Shown: positions 1 through 8,323 of the stretch, piece by piece
How the letters are laid out: each line of letters begins with the position of its first letter
Position numbering within the stretch: position 1 is the stretch's first letter
Made by a program: the position numbers and the translations under genes
Assembly: GCA_029550925.1 (NCBI GenBank)
Contig: JAKPGL010000035.1
Location: 1 to 64,000, forward strand
DNA length: 64,000 bases
Reading direction: 5' to 3'
DNA from: Planctomycetota bacterium
GTDB lineage: Bacteria > Planctomycetota > Planctomycetia > Pirellulales > Thermoguttaceae
Notes under the pieces: model-generated
What the model was told of the DNA's origin: nothing
What the model saw: the letters and a program-made list of their open reading frames with translations, nothing else
The model's database searches: none

Positions 1-2
1 GC

Positions 3-1397
3 CAGATGGAATGCCTTCTCCGGGCCACTCCGGACGATGATCCCGATTTCTCTACGTATTCATCGGTCAAGTTGATCGCCGGCCAGGCCCCTTGCCAACA
101 GCCGCTCGAACTGCCCCTGGTCCTAAAACCCTATGAGCACGAGAACGAGCAGTTCGGCTATCTGCCCCCGTATCCGTTGGAGAGCCAGCCCTATGTTGAT
201 ATGGAAAATCGTCCCTGGTTTGTTTCCGGCGGCGGACTGGCTACCTGGCAGGAAGGCCGATGGCAATGGCAGGAACTCTCGAAGCTGGTTACCCGCTGCG
301 TGCCCGACTCGCCCGGCGAAGGAGTTTCTTCGACCACCAGCAAACTGGTCTTCGACCGGGACAATCACATGTATCTGGCGGGTCGGGTGGGGAGACAGCC
401 AGCCTTGCTGCATTCGACCGACGGCGGCAAGAGTTTTGCTGCTTATTTGCTGCCGCCGCCTGCTGAAGAAGCCGCCGCTGGAGGACAGGAAACCTTTGAT
501 ATAGAAGAATTCACCGGCCATAACCTGCTGGACGGCCCCCCGCCGGTGCTCCGATACCGCTTAACCGCCAAAGACCCCAAACACTTCTGGCGATGGATCC
601 ATACCTTGGAGCTTATTGTGGCCGACAAGAAAGATGGCCGTCTGGAGTTCCATCCGCCGGTACTGGTCAGTCGGCAATGCATCGGTCTGGCCGCCCATTC
701 CGGCACGCCCTCTTCGCTTGTTTCACGCCAGGGCCGGGTGCATCTGGTTTGGGCCGAGGCCACCGACCCGGCAGAAAAGGCGCCCGGTGTACCCACCTAT
801 GTGGCTACCTATGATCGGCATAGCCGGCAGCTTAGCAAGCCGGTGCTTGTCGGCTACGGCCCGCCGCCCAATGATGTGCATAATTCGCCCAGTATCACGA
901 TGGACAGCCGCGGTTTTTTGCATGTCTTGTGCGGCACGCACGGCCGGCCGTTCCCCTATGCCCGTTCTGTGCGGCCTAACGATTCCAGCGCCTGGACCGA
1001 AGCCAAGGTGGTAGGCGAAGGGCTGGAACAGACGTACATCGGCATGGTGTGCGGCCCGGACGATACCCTGTACATTGCGTATCGCCTCTGGCAGCGCGGC
1101 AAGCCTCCCCATCCCCTGGCTACCCACGCCACTTTGGCCTTCCAACGCAAACCAGCCGACGGCCCCTGGCAACCCCCAGAAATCCTGGTCGTCCCGCCCT
1201 TTTCGGAATATAGCGTCTATCGGAATCAGCTGACCATCGACCGCCGAGGCCGGTTGTTTCTCCTCTATGATTATTGGTCCACCCATTGGTTCTACCGGAA
1301 CGACCATCGAGGCCATCGTCGGGCCCTACTGTTTACCCCCGACTCCGGCCAAACCTGGCGTCTGGCCCAGGCCGAAGACCTCCTATCGGCTAAGTAG
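3..1397 (+). CDS. Sialidase-like BNR/Asp-box protein, 5' partial
   Basis: The frame is open to the left edge, so the true start and any signal peptide lie outside the window; the first ATG at 6 is probably internal. Asp-box (BNR) motifs typical of sialidase-type beta-propellers are visible, LHSTDGGKSF near residue 137 and TPDSGQTW near the C-terminus, among repeated blocks of strand-rich sequence such as DRDNHMYLAG and DSRGFLHVLCGTHG. This fits a six-bladed propeller that binds or cleaves a glycan outside the cytoplasm, but no catalytic Arg triad or Tyr could be assigned. A C9-T7-G7 hairpin follows the stop. It may work with the sialidase-like domain of the gene at 5368 and the GH89-type enzyme at 18010. 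The fold class is fairly sure; the substrate is unknown. Confidence 0.7.
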   Translation, partial: QMECLLRATPDDDPDFSTYSSVKLIAGQAPCQQPLELPLVLKPYEHENEQFGYLPPYPLESQPYVDMENRPWFVSGGGLATWQEGRWQWQELSKLVTRCVPDSPGEGVSSTTSKLVFDRDNHMYLAGRVGRQPALLHSTDGGKSFAAYLLPPPAEEAAAGGQETFDIEEFTGHNLLDGPPPVLRYRLTAKDPKHFWRWIHTLELIVADKKDGRLEFHPPVLVSRQCIGLAAHSGTPSSLVSRQGRVHLVWAEATDPAEKAPGVPTYVATYDRHSRQLSKPVLVGYGPPPNDVHNSPSITMDSRGFLHVLCGTHGRPFPYARSVRPNDSSAWTEAKVVGEGLEQTYIGMVCGPDDTLYIAYRLWQRGKPPHPLATHATLAFQRKPADGPWQPPEILVVPPFSEYSVYRNQLTIDRRGRLFLLYDYWSTHWFYRNDHRGHRRALLFTPDSGQTWRLAQAEDLLSAK

Positions 1398-1426
1398 CCC
1401 CCTACTCCCATCCGTTCTACCTGCCT

Positions 1427-1449
1427 CCCCCCCCCTTTTTTTGGGGGGG
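1427..1449 (+). terminator. C9-T7-G7 homopolymer hairpin
   Basis: Nine C, seven T and seven G follow one another 30 bases after the stop of the BNR gene. They can fold into a 7 bp GC stem with a T7 loop. There is no U-tract after the stem, so it is at best an atypical terminator. Confidence 0.35.
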
Positions 1450-1489
1450 TAAGCTTGGCAATTTCCTCACAAAATATTTTTCCAAATGC

Positions 1490-1518
1490 TTGACATCTCT
1501 AGAGTAGGTAAATATACG
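1490..1518 (+). promoter_or_regulatory. Sigma70-type promoter for the PEP-CTERM gene
   Basis: A perfect TTGACA (1490-1495) is followed after 17 bases by TATACG (1513-1518), in an AT-rich stretch. The predicted transcript would have a leader of about 160 bases before the start at 1683. Read by eye from consensus only. Confidence 0.45.
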
Positions 1519-1682
1519 TCGACAAACGTCATGAGTAGCTTTCCTTAGGTTAGTGTATCTTTATTCTATTCATGCGATGGGAGAACCTAAGCCTAGTCAA
1601 AGAAACCCAAAAACGGCAATCTCTTCGTTCATTTTCTGGCTCTTTCGGTTTCTCAGTTTAACTTTTTGTGGAGGAGCTTGCC

Positions 1683-3125
1683 ATGAGTCCACGCTCGGTC
1701 TGGGGAACTTTGTTACGACCTCTGCTACTGTTAGTGGTGGGAGCGGCTCTTTTCGCAGCGGCGCCTGCACAAGCAGGGATCACCTACAACTTCGAAAACC
1801 TATCGACCGGCGCGTTGGTCGGCCAGGACAATTGGATTCACTTCGCCGGCGGAACCGGGCATCAGGTGATCCTGGATACGCCGTCGCACTTAGGCGGCCA
1901 GCAGACGAAAGTAGTAACCGGTTTTGAGCAGTCGGCCCGCACCAACAACGCCAATTTCTCCTTTAACACCTACGGACCGTACGATTCCCTGGTGGTGATG
2001 GAATTTGATGTGCTGCCAAGCACCGACGACACGGCCACGTTTGCCCTGGGCAAGGATCTGGCGGCTGGGACTACCGGACGGCTCGGCCCCCAACTGGGCA
2101 TTTGGGTCTATTCTGGATACGGATTCATCATTCGCGGGGCAAAACAGGGGACGATTTATCCCGCCTCTTTGGGTCCCAACGACGAATCGACCGATTGGTA
2201 TCGGGTCCGCTTGGTGGCCAATGTAGCGGCCAACGGCGGCAACGGCGCCGGCACCCTGCTGGTAAAAAACCTCACCGACGGGGAAACCACGTGGCGCCAA
2301 GTGCTTACCGATAAAAACCTCGAGCTTCTCACTATGGACAGCGGCGCCCAACATCCCAGCACCTGGAACTCGCTTTATATCCGTTCCGGCGGGGCCGGTA
2401 CCAAGTTCGATAATCTGGTGGCCAACACCATCACCGGCACCACGATCTATGCCGAGTTCTTCCCGAATAATACGGGCACCTCACAGCCTTTGTCCACCGT
2501 CGCTTGGCGCCAGCACATGGGAAACGATGGGAGTGAAACTCCAGTAGGTAACATGGCGCACGTTGCCGCATGGGCAAGTATTCCCAATGTAACGGCGGTC
2601 AATTCTAACCCGGCAAATAGCTCCCAAAATGGATACACATACGGGGAAGGGATTTCGGGCCAGCCGATGATTGTTTGGACGGAGGAGTATGCGCTTCCGC
2701 CGGCCCATCGGCCCACGGCAGCCCGTTGGTACACATGGTATCCGGCGAATGATCCTCTTACGCTTAAGCTGGCGGTGCGAATCGAGGGCATGGGTTGGTA
2801 CGTTACCGAGCAGGATGCTAGTTGGGTGGCCGACGGCGCTGATCCCGGCTGGCGTCTTTTGGAATTGGATTTGACCACGGCCGCGTGGAAACAATTGAAT
2901 TTTGTGCCCGGTAGCGTGTTGGGGGTGGGGGCTTCGGTTCCCGCACTTCCGCTGGGCAGGGTTACGGCCTTCGGCGTGTTTGAGGATTCCTACGCACAGG
3001 CTGTGCGGATCGACAACTTTGTCCTGTATAGTGTGGTGCCGGAACCGACTAGCTTGGTCTTGCTGGCTGCCGGAGCGGTGGGCTTTTTGTGGCTGGCCTG
3101 GCGGCGAAAAGTTCGGGTTGGCTAA
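1683..3125 (+). CDS. PEP-CTERM sorting domain exported protein
   Basis: This 480-residue exported protein has an N-terminal signal peptide (LLRPLLLLVVGAALFAAA, then APAQAG) and a C-terminal PEP-CTERM anchor: VPEPTSLVLLAAGAVGF followed by WLAWRRK. The PEP-CTERM tail is the sorting signal recognised by exosortase, with a hydrophobic helix and a basic end. The body looks beta-rich and has a lectin/laminin-like feel (SLYIRSGGAGTKFDNL, VRIDNFVLYSVVPEP), but no enzyme motif was recognised. The ATG at 1683 is chosen over an upstream GTG at 1668 because GGAGG lies 8 bases before it and the signal peptide then begins properly. Genes for DUF1559 and a small lipoprotein follow on the same strand. The function is unknown beyond surface location. 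Confidence 0.85.
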   Translation: MSPRSVWGTLLRPLLLLVVGAALFAAAPAQAGITYNFENLSTGALVGQDNWIHFAGGTGHQVILDTPSHLGGQQTKVVTGFEQSARTNNANFSFNTYGPYDSLVVMEFDVLPSTDDTATFALGKDLAAGTTGRLGPQLGIWVYSGYGFIIRGAKQGTIYPASLGPNDESTDWYRVRLVANVAANGGNGAGTLLVKNLTDGETTWRQVLTDKNLELLTMDSGAQHPSTWNSLYIRSGGAGTKFDNLVANTITGTTIYAEFFPNNTGTSQPLSTVAWRQHMGNDGSETPVGNMAHVAAWASIPNVTAVNSNPANSSQNGYTYGEGISGQPMIVWTEEYALPPAHRPTAARWYTWYPANDPLTLKLAVRIEGMGWYVTEQDASWVADGADPGWRLLELDLTTAAWKQLNFVPGSVLGVGASVPALPLGRVTAFGVFEDSYAQAVRIDNFVLYSVVPEPTSLVLLAAGAVGFLWLAWRRKVRVG

Positions 3126-3241
3126 CGGCCAGAGCCGTTCCGCCTTCGGCAAGGCAGCAGACTGCTCAAAAGTATATATTAAAGTGTTGGTTTCCCCGAG
3201 GCCGCTTTCCTAAAGAGGGTCTCTGGACCAAAGGAGGTGTT

Positions 3242-4417
3242 ATGGGCAGTCACGGAACCGAAAAGACCAGCGGAACCTGGCGGCGGCGATTGGCCTTCGA
3301 CACCGGCAACTACGTCGGTCTCCGCCAAGGACAACACAAGTTCACTTTTTCTGCCCCTGGGCGGAAGTATAACACCTTCCGCCCGGCGCTACATGGTTTC
3401 ACGCTAGTGGAACTTTTGGTGGTCATTGCCATTATTGGCATCTTGATAGCGCTGCTACTACCGGCCGTGCAGGCGGCCCGGGAGGCGGCCCGCCGGATGC
3501 AATGCACCAATAACCTCAAGCAGATCGGCTTGGCCTTGCACAACTACTTGTCCGCCCATCGGGTCTTTCCCTACGGCGGCAGCTACGATTCCTCCAACGG
3601 ACTTCCCGGCAGCACCGGGCCTGGGGCCTTCAACTGGCGCAGCTTTATCCTCCCCTTTATGGAGCAGCAGGCGGTCTATGACGAGATTAATCGGCAGATG
3701 GTCCCTTGTTTTTTGAATCAGAGCGGGCCGCCGCCTGCTTCCTGGATTAGCCAGTTTAAGTCGCTTGCGGCCCAGCGGACCATTATCGCCACGTTCAACT
3801 GCCCCAGCGACCCGATGGCTGGCCGACTGCAAAGAATCGTTAGCCCTCATTGGGCCTATACCTATGATGCCAACGGGTTTGAAGCCGCGGTAGCGAATTA
3901 CTTCGGCAGCGGCGGCCCTACCTCGGTGGGCCAAACAGAGCCATACTGCTGCGGCCTGTGCTCCGGCGGCGTCTGCCCTTGCATCAAAGATAATCAAAAC
4001 GGCCGAGGTTCCTGGATCGGCAGCGACCTGCTGGGTGCCGGCGTCGGCATGTTTGCCCACCGGGCCACCTGCGCCCGAATCGGCGATGTAACCGACGGCA
4101 CCTCGAACACCCTGTTAGTCGGCGAACAGCGAATCGAGAAATCCAAGACCGCCGGCGGCATCCCCCGGAGCACCTTCTACTTCTGGATGGACCCCTACAG
4201 CCTGGGGACCACCGTCTATGGGATCAACGGCCCCGGACGAGACCTGGATACTTATGGATACTACCACCAAGGCTGGAGCAGCGCCCATCCGGGCGGGGCG
4301 ACGTTCGCCTTTGCAGACGGCTCGGTCCATTTTTTAAGCGACATGATCGATCTGAAAACCCTGGCCTACCTGGGCACCCGCAGCGGCGGCGAACCGGTGA
4401 CCAGCGGCACATGGTGA
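3242..4417 (+). CDS. DUF1559 type IV pilin-like (pseudopilin) protein
   Basis: The product has 391 residues. The prepilin motif GFTLVELLVVIAIIGILIAL is followed by LPAVQAAREAARRMQC and NNLKQIGLALHNY, the hallmark of planctomycete DUF1559 proteins. The C-terminal H-x9-DG signature appears as HPGGATFAFADGSVHF. The ATG at 3242 has a near-perfect ribosome binding site (AAAGGAGGTG) and gives an N-terminal leader of about 52 residues before the cleavage Gly, longer than usual. A PilD-type peptidase would be expected to cleave before FTLVE. Cysteine-rich CCGLCSGGVCPC lies near the middle. DUF1559 proteins are hugely expanded in planctomycetes and their role in the pilus/secretion apparatus is not established. 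It sits between the PEP-CTERM gene and a lipoprotein gene. Confidence 0.93.
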   Translation: MGSHGTEKTSGTWRRRLAFDTGNYVGLRQGQHKFTFSAPGRKYNTFRPALHGFTLVELLVVIAIIGILIALLLPAVQAAREAARRMQCTNNLKQIGLALHNYLSAHRVFPYGGSYDSSNGLPGSTGPGAFNWRSFILPFMEQQAVYDEINRQMVPCFLNQSGPPPASWISQFKSLAAQRTIIATFNCPSDPMAGRLQRIVSPHWAYTYDANGFEAAVANYFGSGGPTSVGQTEPYCCGLCSGGVCPCIKDNQNGRGSWIGSDLLGAGVGMFAHRATCARIGDVTDGTSNTLLVGEQRIEKSKTAGGIPRSTFYFWMDPYSLGTTVYGINGPGRDLDTYGYYHQGWSSAHPGGATFAFADGSVHFLSDMIDLKTLAYLGTRSGGEPVTSGTW

Positions 4418-4549
4418 ACTTCTGTATATATCAAGCCGATCCTGCCATGTGCCCCTCCAGCACAAAAACGTCTTCCCAAAACACTTGCTTTCCCGACGTT
4501 GGTTCCCTCCGTAGAATCTCGAAAAGGACGTTTTGAGAAAGGTCCTGCT

Positions 4550-5050
4550 ATGATGCTACGTTTTCCTAATTTCAACCCGATCCGCCTATGCCGTGTTGAA
4601 GGAATCCGGTGGGCAAAAGCCTTAGGCGCTCTGCTGTTGGTAGTCCTGGGGGTGAGCGGAGGGCTTGCCGGCTGCGGCAAATCGGGGCCACAGACCGTGT
4701 ACGTTTCCGGTACGGTTACCTACCAAGGCAAACCGCTCACCAGCGGGACGGTTACTTTCCTGCCGGTGGACTCGCAAAAAGGCCGATCCGGGATGGGAAA
4801 AATCGACTCAAACGGCCGATACGTGGCCATGACGTCCGAGACAATCCAAGGACTCCTGCCGGGCGACTATGTGGTCACGGTCAGTGCGTTCAAGGCGCCG
4901 ATTGCCGACCTTTCGCCCGCCAAATCGGCTGCCGCCGACAATCTTGCCGTGCCTGCCCGTTACACCAATCCTACTACCTCCCCGTTGAAACTCAGCCTCA
5001 GCGCCGGCGAACGTTCCAAAACTTTCGACATCACATTGGAAGAGAAGTAA
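4550..5050 (+). CDS. Small lipoprotein with carboxypeptidase-regulatory-like domain
   Basis: The product has 166 residues. A hydrophobic signal ending in the lipobox-like LAGC (GGLAGCGKSG) marks a lipoprotein; the rest is a beta-sandwich of the carboxypeptidase-regulatory/transthyretin type (VSGTVTYQGKPLTSGTVTF, LPGDYVVTVSAF). Small lipoproteins of this kind regularly follow DUF1559 genes in planctomycetes, so a surface-adhesion or pilus-associated role is plausible but not shown. The ATG at 4550 follows GAGAAAGG at good spacing; an upstream TTG start at 4499 has no ribosome binding site. Confidence 0.8.
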   Translation: MMLRFPNFNPIRLCRVEGIRWAKALGALLLVVLGVSGGLAGCGKSGPQTVYVSGTVTYQGKPLTSGTVTFLPVDSQKGRSGMGKIDSNGRYVAMTSETIQGLLPGDYVVTVSAFKAPIADLSPAKSAAADNLAVPARYTNPTTSPLKLSLSAGERSKTFDITLEEK

Positions 5051-5367
5051 AACTTTTTGGAGAATGCCATGGCGTGCGGCCAGTAGTGGGGGCTGGCTGC
5101 CTCCGGCGGACCGGGCGCCGGTCTGGGGGTGGCACTGCGGCGCACCGCCAGCTTGCCCGGTGGTCGAAGCCGGGCGGAATCCGGCGTCCCGACTGTTGCA
5201 CCTTTTGATCGAGCGAGTATCCTTTTATTCTCAGAGAGTCTTAACAAAACGGCCTTTCCTGCCCAGTTCCTCCACGGTAGGGGAATAGTCGAATCTTTTG
5301 GGGCTTCGTTTTCTTAGAGTCTCTTATATGTTTTCCCTCATGTCTTCCGCCAGAGGAGAAGCTTGAA
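5051..5367. other. Intergenic spacer, 317 bases
   Basis: A short ORF from 5064 has an acceptable ribosome binding site but no recognisable product and a composition unlike its neighbours. The segment 5127-5165 (TGGCACTGCGGCGCACC followed by GCCAGCTTGCCC) resembles the decayed arms of a dispersed repeat. The ribosome binding site of the next gene (GAGGAGAAG) is at its end. No convincing gene. Confidence 0.4.
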
Positions 5368-8151
5368 ATGAAGTTTTGTTTCCGCATGTTCCTGGCCGGG
5401 GCGGTGATGGCCGTATGGGGTGTGTTTTGCACGTCGGAGAGGATCGCTCGGACGGCCGATTCCCCTCAGGGCGGCGGCGCCGAATCGGGTCAGTGGGTTT
5501 GGGAAGTTTGCACCTTTGAGGCCGAGATTACCATTCCGATCGGTCATGCCTGTATGGGCGGCGGAGTGGCCGACGCGAAGGAAATCGTCGATCCCCTGTG
5601 GGCCAAGGGGTTTGTGCTCCGGCCAGTCGGGGTAAAAGGGAATCCTTCCGCACAAAAGCAACCGCAGCAAACCGGCACGGAACAAGCAGTTTCGAAGCAA
5701 CCGGCCCTGGGGCAGCCCGGCTCGAAACAAGCGGGCCAGGCCGAAGGGTCGGCCGAGCCATTGCAACCGTTGCCTCGGGGAAAAGCCGCCGCATTTCCCA
5801 TCGTGGTGGTCGCTCTGGATTGGTGCCAGTGCAACAACAACTCGTATGATCGGTGGCGGGAGGTATTGGCCGAGGCCGCCGGCACTACCCGGCAACGGGT
5901 CTTTTTGGCCACGGTGCATCAGCACGACGCCCCGATCTGCGATCTGCGGGCGCAGGAGCTTTTGGACGGGATAGGCAAAAAAGGCTGGAATTGCGATCCC
6001 CAGTTTCACGAAGAGGCGATCCAGCGGACGGCCAAAGCCTTGAAAGAATCTCTTAAGAAACCTCGCCGGGTTACCCACCTGGGTCTGGGACAGGCCAAGG
6101 TGGAAAAAATCGCCTCCAACCGCCGGATTGTAACCCCGGAAGGCCGGGTGCACTGGGGACGCAGTAGTGCTAGCGGCGATCAGTACGGCAAAGAGCCGGA
6201 AGGCGAAATCGACCCCTGGCTGAAAACCCTGAGTCTTTGGGACGGCGACAAGGCAGTGCTGGCCTGGAGTTGTTATGCCGTGCATCCGATGAGCTACTAT
6301 GGTCGGGGGCAGGTGTCGGCGGATTTTCCGGGCATGGCCCGCGCCCGACGCCAAAAAGACGATCCGGAAGCGTTTCAGATTTATTTTACCGGTTGTGCGG
6401 GCGACACGACGGCCGGTAAATACAATAACGGGGACCCGGCCAATCGGCCCGTGTTGGCCGATCGGCTCTACCAGGCCATGCTGGCCGCCTGGAAAGACAC
6501 TAAGCGGTATCCTTTGGAGAAGGTGGACTTTCGTTCTTCGCCGCTCTATTTGGCCCCGAGGGACGAAGGTAAGTTTACCATCCCGAAGATGAAGGAAATC
6601 CTGGCCGATGAGAAGGCCAGCCGATGGGAGCGGATTTCGGCGGCTTTGGGGCTAAGCTGGCGGGAGCGGGTCGCAGCAGGCCGACCGATCGACGTGCCCT
6701 GCCTGGATTTCAACGGGGGGCAGGCGATGTTTGTCATCTTGCCGGCGGAAAGTTTTGTGGGCTATCAATTGGCCGCCCAGCGGCTTCGGCCCGATTCGTT
6801 CGTCATGGTAGCCGGTTTCGGCGACGGAGCGCCCGGCTACATCCCGACCGACCAATGTTGGAAAGAAGGCTACCAAGACGACTACTGCTGGGCGGCGCCG
6901 ATGACCGACCTGCCCATCCTGGAAGTACTCCGGCAGGTGCTGGCGGCGCCGGACTCAGAAATGGAAAAGGTACCGCCGCCCCTGCGGGCGGAGAAAACAG
7001 CGTGGAACAGTCGGCCGCCGCTGGTCCGAATGGAAACCATCTATCAGGAGTTAAGCCCGGAGTATCTGTGGTTTCATCCTCGGGCGGCGGCAGTGCCGGG
7101 CGCCGGCCAAAACGGCCTGCCGGCCGTCATCCTCACCCTGCAAAAACACCTCGTGGCCGACGATCACTACTCCGGACTTTATTTCATGCGGACCGACGAC
7201 CTGGGCAAAACCTGGAAAGGCCCGGTGGAAATACCGGAACTGGCCTGGGTCCGGCAGCCGGATGGCAGCAATTTTGCTGTATGCGATGTAACGCCCGGCT
7301 ACCATCCGCAGACTGGTAAACTTTTGGCCATTGGGGCGTCGATCTATTACGATCGGCAAGGCCGGCAACTTTGGGATCGCCCCACCGGCACCGCCTACGC
7401 CATCTACGATCCCAAGACGGATCGCTGGCTCAGCCGCTGGCAAAGCTTGGAGGCGCCGGAAAAATTCAAATTCTTCGCTCGCTGCGCCTGCTCTCAGCGG
7501 CTGGTGGAACCGGACGGAAGCCTGCTGCTGCCCATCTATTTTGGCCCCCGAGCGGATGCGCCTTCTTCGGTTACGGTGTTCCGATGTCGATTTGACGGAC
7601 AAAAGATCATCTACCAAGAGCACGGCGATGAACTCCACCTGAACGAGGTGCGCGGCCTGTGCGAACCGTCGATCATCCAATGCGGGCCGTGGTATTATCT
7701 TACGATCCGCCACGACCTGCGCGGCTATGTAACCCGGAGCAAAGACGGACTGCACTGGGAACCGATCCGGCCGTGGACCTTTGACGACGGCACAGACCTG
7801 GGCAGCTACAACACCCAGCAGCACTGGGTTTCGTGCGGCGACCAGTTGTATCTGGTCTATACCCGCCGAGGGGCGCAGAACGACCATATTATGCGGCATC
7901 GGGCGCCGCTGTTTATCGGGCGGGTGGATCCGGAAAAGCTGTGCGTGCTGCGGGCCACGGAAAAAGTGGTCCTGCCCGAACGAGGCGCCCAGATGGGCAA
8001 CTTCGGCGCCGCCCAGATCACGGAGCGGGAGTGGTGGATTACCGTCGGCGAATACATCTATGAGCACCGGACCAGCAACCGCACCCGCCCGGATCCACGC
8101 GGCGGCGACGGCAGCGTGCTTTTAGGCCGACTCCGCTGGCCGGAAAAATAG
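5368..8151 (+). CDS. Exported ceramidase-like/sialidase-like fusion protein
   Basis: The product has 927 residues and an N-terminal signal peptide (MKFCFRMFLAGAVMAVWGVF). The N-terminal half, residues about 40-540, looks like the neutral/alkaline non-lysosomal ceramidase family: a metal-type His motif TVHQHDAP near residue 183, VHPMSYYGRG near 305 and the family-like TGCAGDTTAGKYNNGD near 342. A Gln/Pro-rich low-complexity insert sits near residues 90-130. From about residue 555 a sialidase-type propeller follows, with Asp-box motifs RTDDLGKTW and RSKDGLHW. Ceramidase hydrolyses the N-acyl bond of ceramide; the propeller could bind or cleave a glycan headgroup, so a glycosphingolipid-like substrate is attractive but inferred. 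GAGGAGAAG precedes the ATG. Confidence 0.8.
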   Translation: MKFCFRMFLAGAVMAVWGVFCTSERIARTADSPQGGGAESGQWVWEVCTFEAEITIPIGHACMGGGVADAKEIVDPLWAKGFVLRPVGVKGNPSAQKQPQQTGTEQAVSKQPALGQPGSKQAGQAEGSAEPLQPLPRGKAAAFPIVVVALDWCQCNNNSYDRWREVLAEAAGTTRQRVFLATVHQHDAPICDLRAQELLDGIGKKGWNCDPQFHEEAIQRTAKALKESLKKPRRVTHLGLGQAKVEKIASNRRIVTPEGRVHWGRSSASGDQYGKEPEGEIDPWLKTLSLWDGDKAVLAWSCYAVHPMSYYGRGQVSADFPGMARARRQKDDPEAFQIYFTGCAGDTTAGKYNNGDPANRPVLADRLYQAMLAAWKDTKRYPLEKVDFRSSPLYLAPRDEGKFTIPKMKEILADEKASRWERISAALGLSWRERVAAGRPIDVPCLDFNGGQAMFVILPAESFVGYQLAAQRLRPDSFVMVAGFGDGAPGYIPTDQCWKEGYQDDYCWAAPMTDLPILEVLRQVLAAPDSEMEKVPPPLRAEKTAWNSRPPLVRMETIYQELSPEYLWFHPRAAAVPGAGQNGLPAVILTLQKHLVADDHYSGLYFMRTDDLGKTWKGPVEIPELAWVRQPDGSNFAVCDVTPGYHPQTGKLLAIGASIYYDRQGRQLWDRPTGTAYAIYDPKTDRWLSRWQSLEAPEKFKFFARCACSQRLVEPDGSLLLPIYFGPRADAPSSVTVFRCRFDGQKIIYQEHGDELHLNEVRGLCEPSIIQCGPWYYLTIRHDLRGYVTRSKDGLHWEPIRPWTFDDGTDLGSYNTQQHWVSCGDQLYLVYTRRGAQNDHIMRHRAPLFIGRVDPEKLCVLRATEKVVLPERGAQMGNFGAAQITEREWWITVGEYIYEHRTSNRTRPDPRGGDGSVLLGRLRWPEK

Positions 8152-8204
8152 ACACTCTCTGGGGCCGTGAGGTGGATAGTGCTTGGAGGCGAACAAGCCC
8201 TCCC

Positions 8205-8313
8205 TGCTGGTCATCTCCGCGAAAGCAGGGATAGAAGCCGGTCCCGGTCCTATGCCAGAGGGCTACGCGGAGGGATCTCTCGGGGGTCTAGCTTCCCGGT
8301 TACGCGGGAATGA
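8205..8313. repeat. GTCATTCCCGC-type inverted repeat, diverged
   Basis: TGGTCATCTCCGCGAAAGC at 8208-8226 faces TTACGCGGGAATGAGGC near 8300-8316, between the convergent ceramidase-like and VWA genes. It belongs with similar elements at 10669-10857, 20471-20583, 26779-26799 and 30308-30394. Confidence 0.5.
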
Positions 8314-8323
8314 GGCGAGAGGT

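Noticed and set aside
5064-5288. Short ORF in the spacer before the ceramidase-like gene
   Set aside because: It has GGAGA upstream, but the 74 residues resemble repeat-derived sequence and no family.
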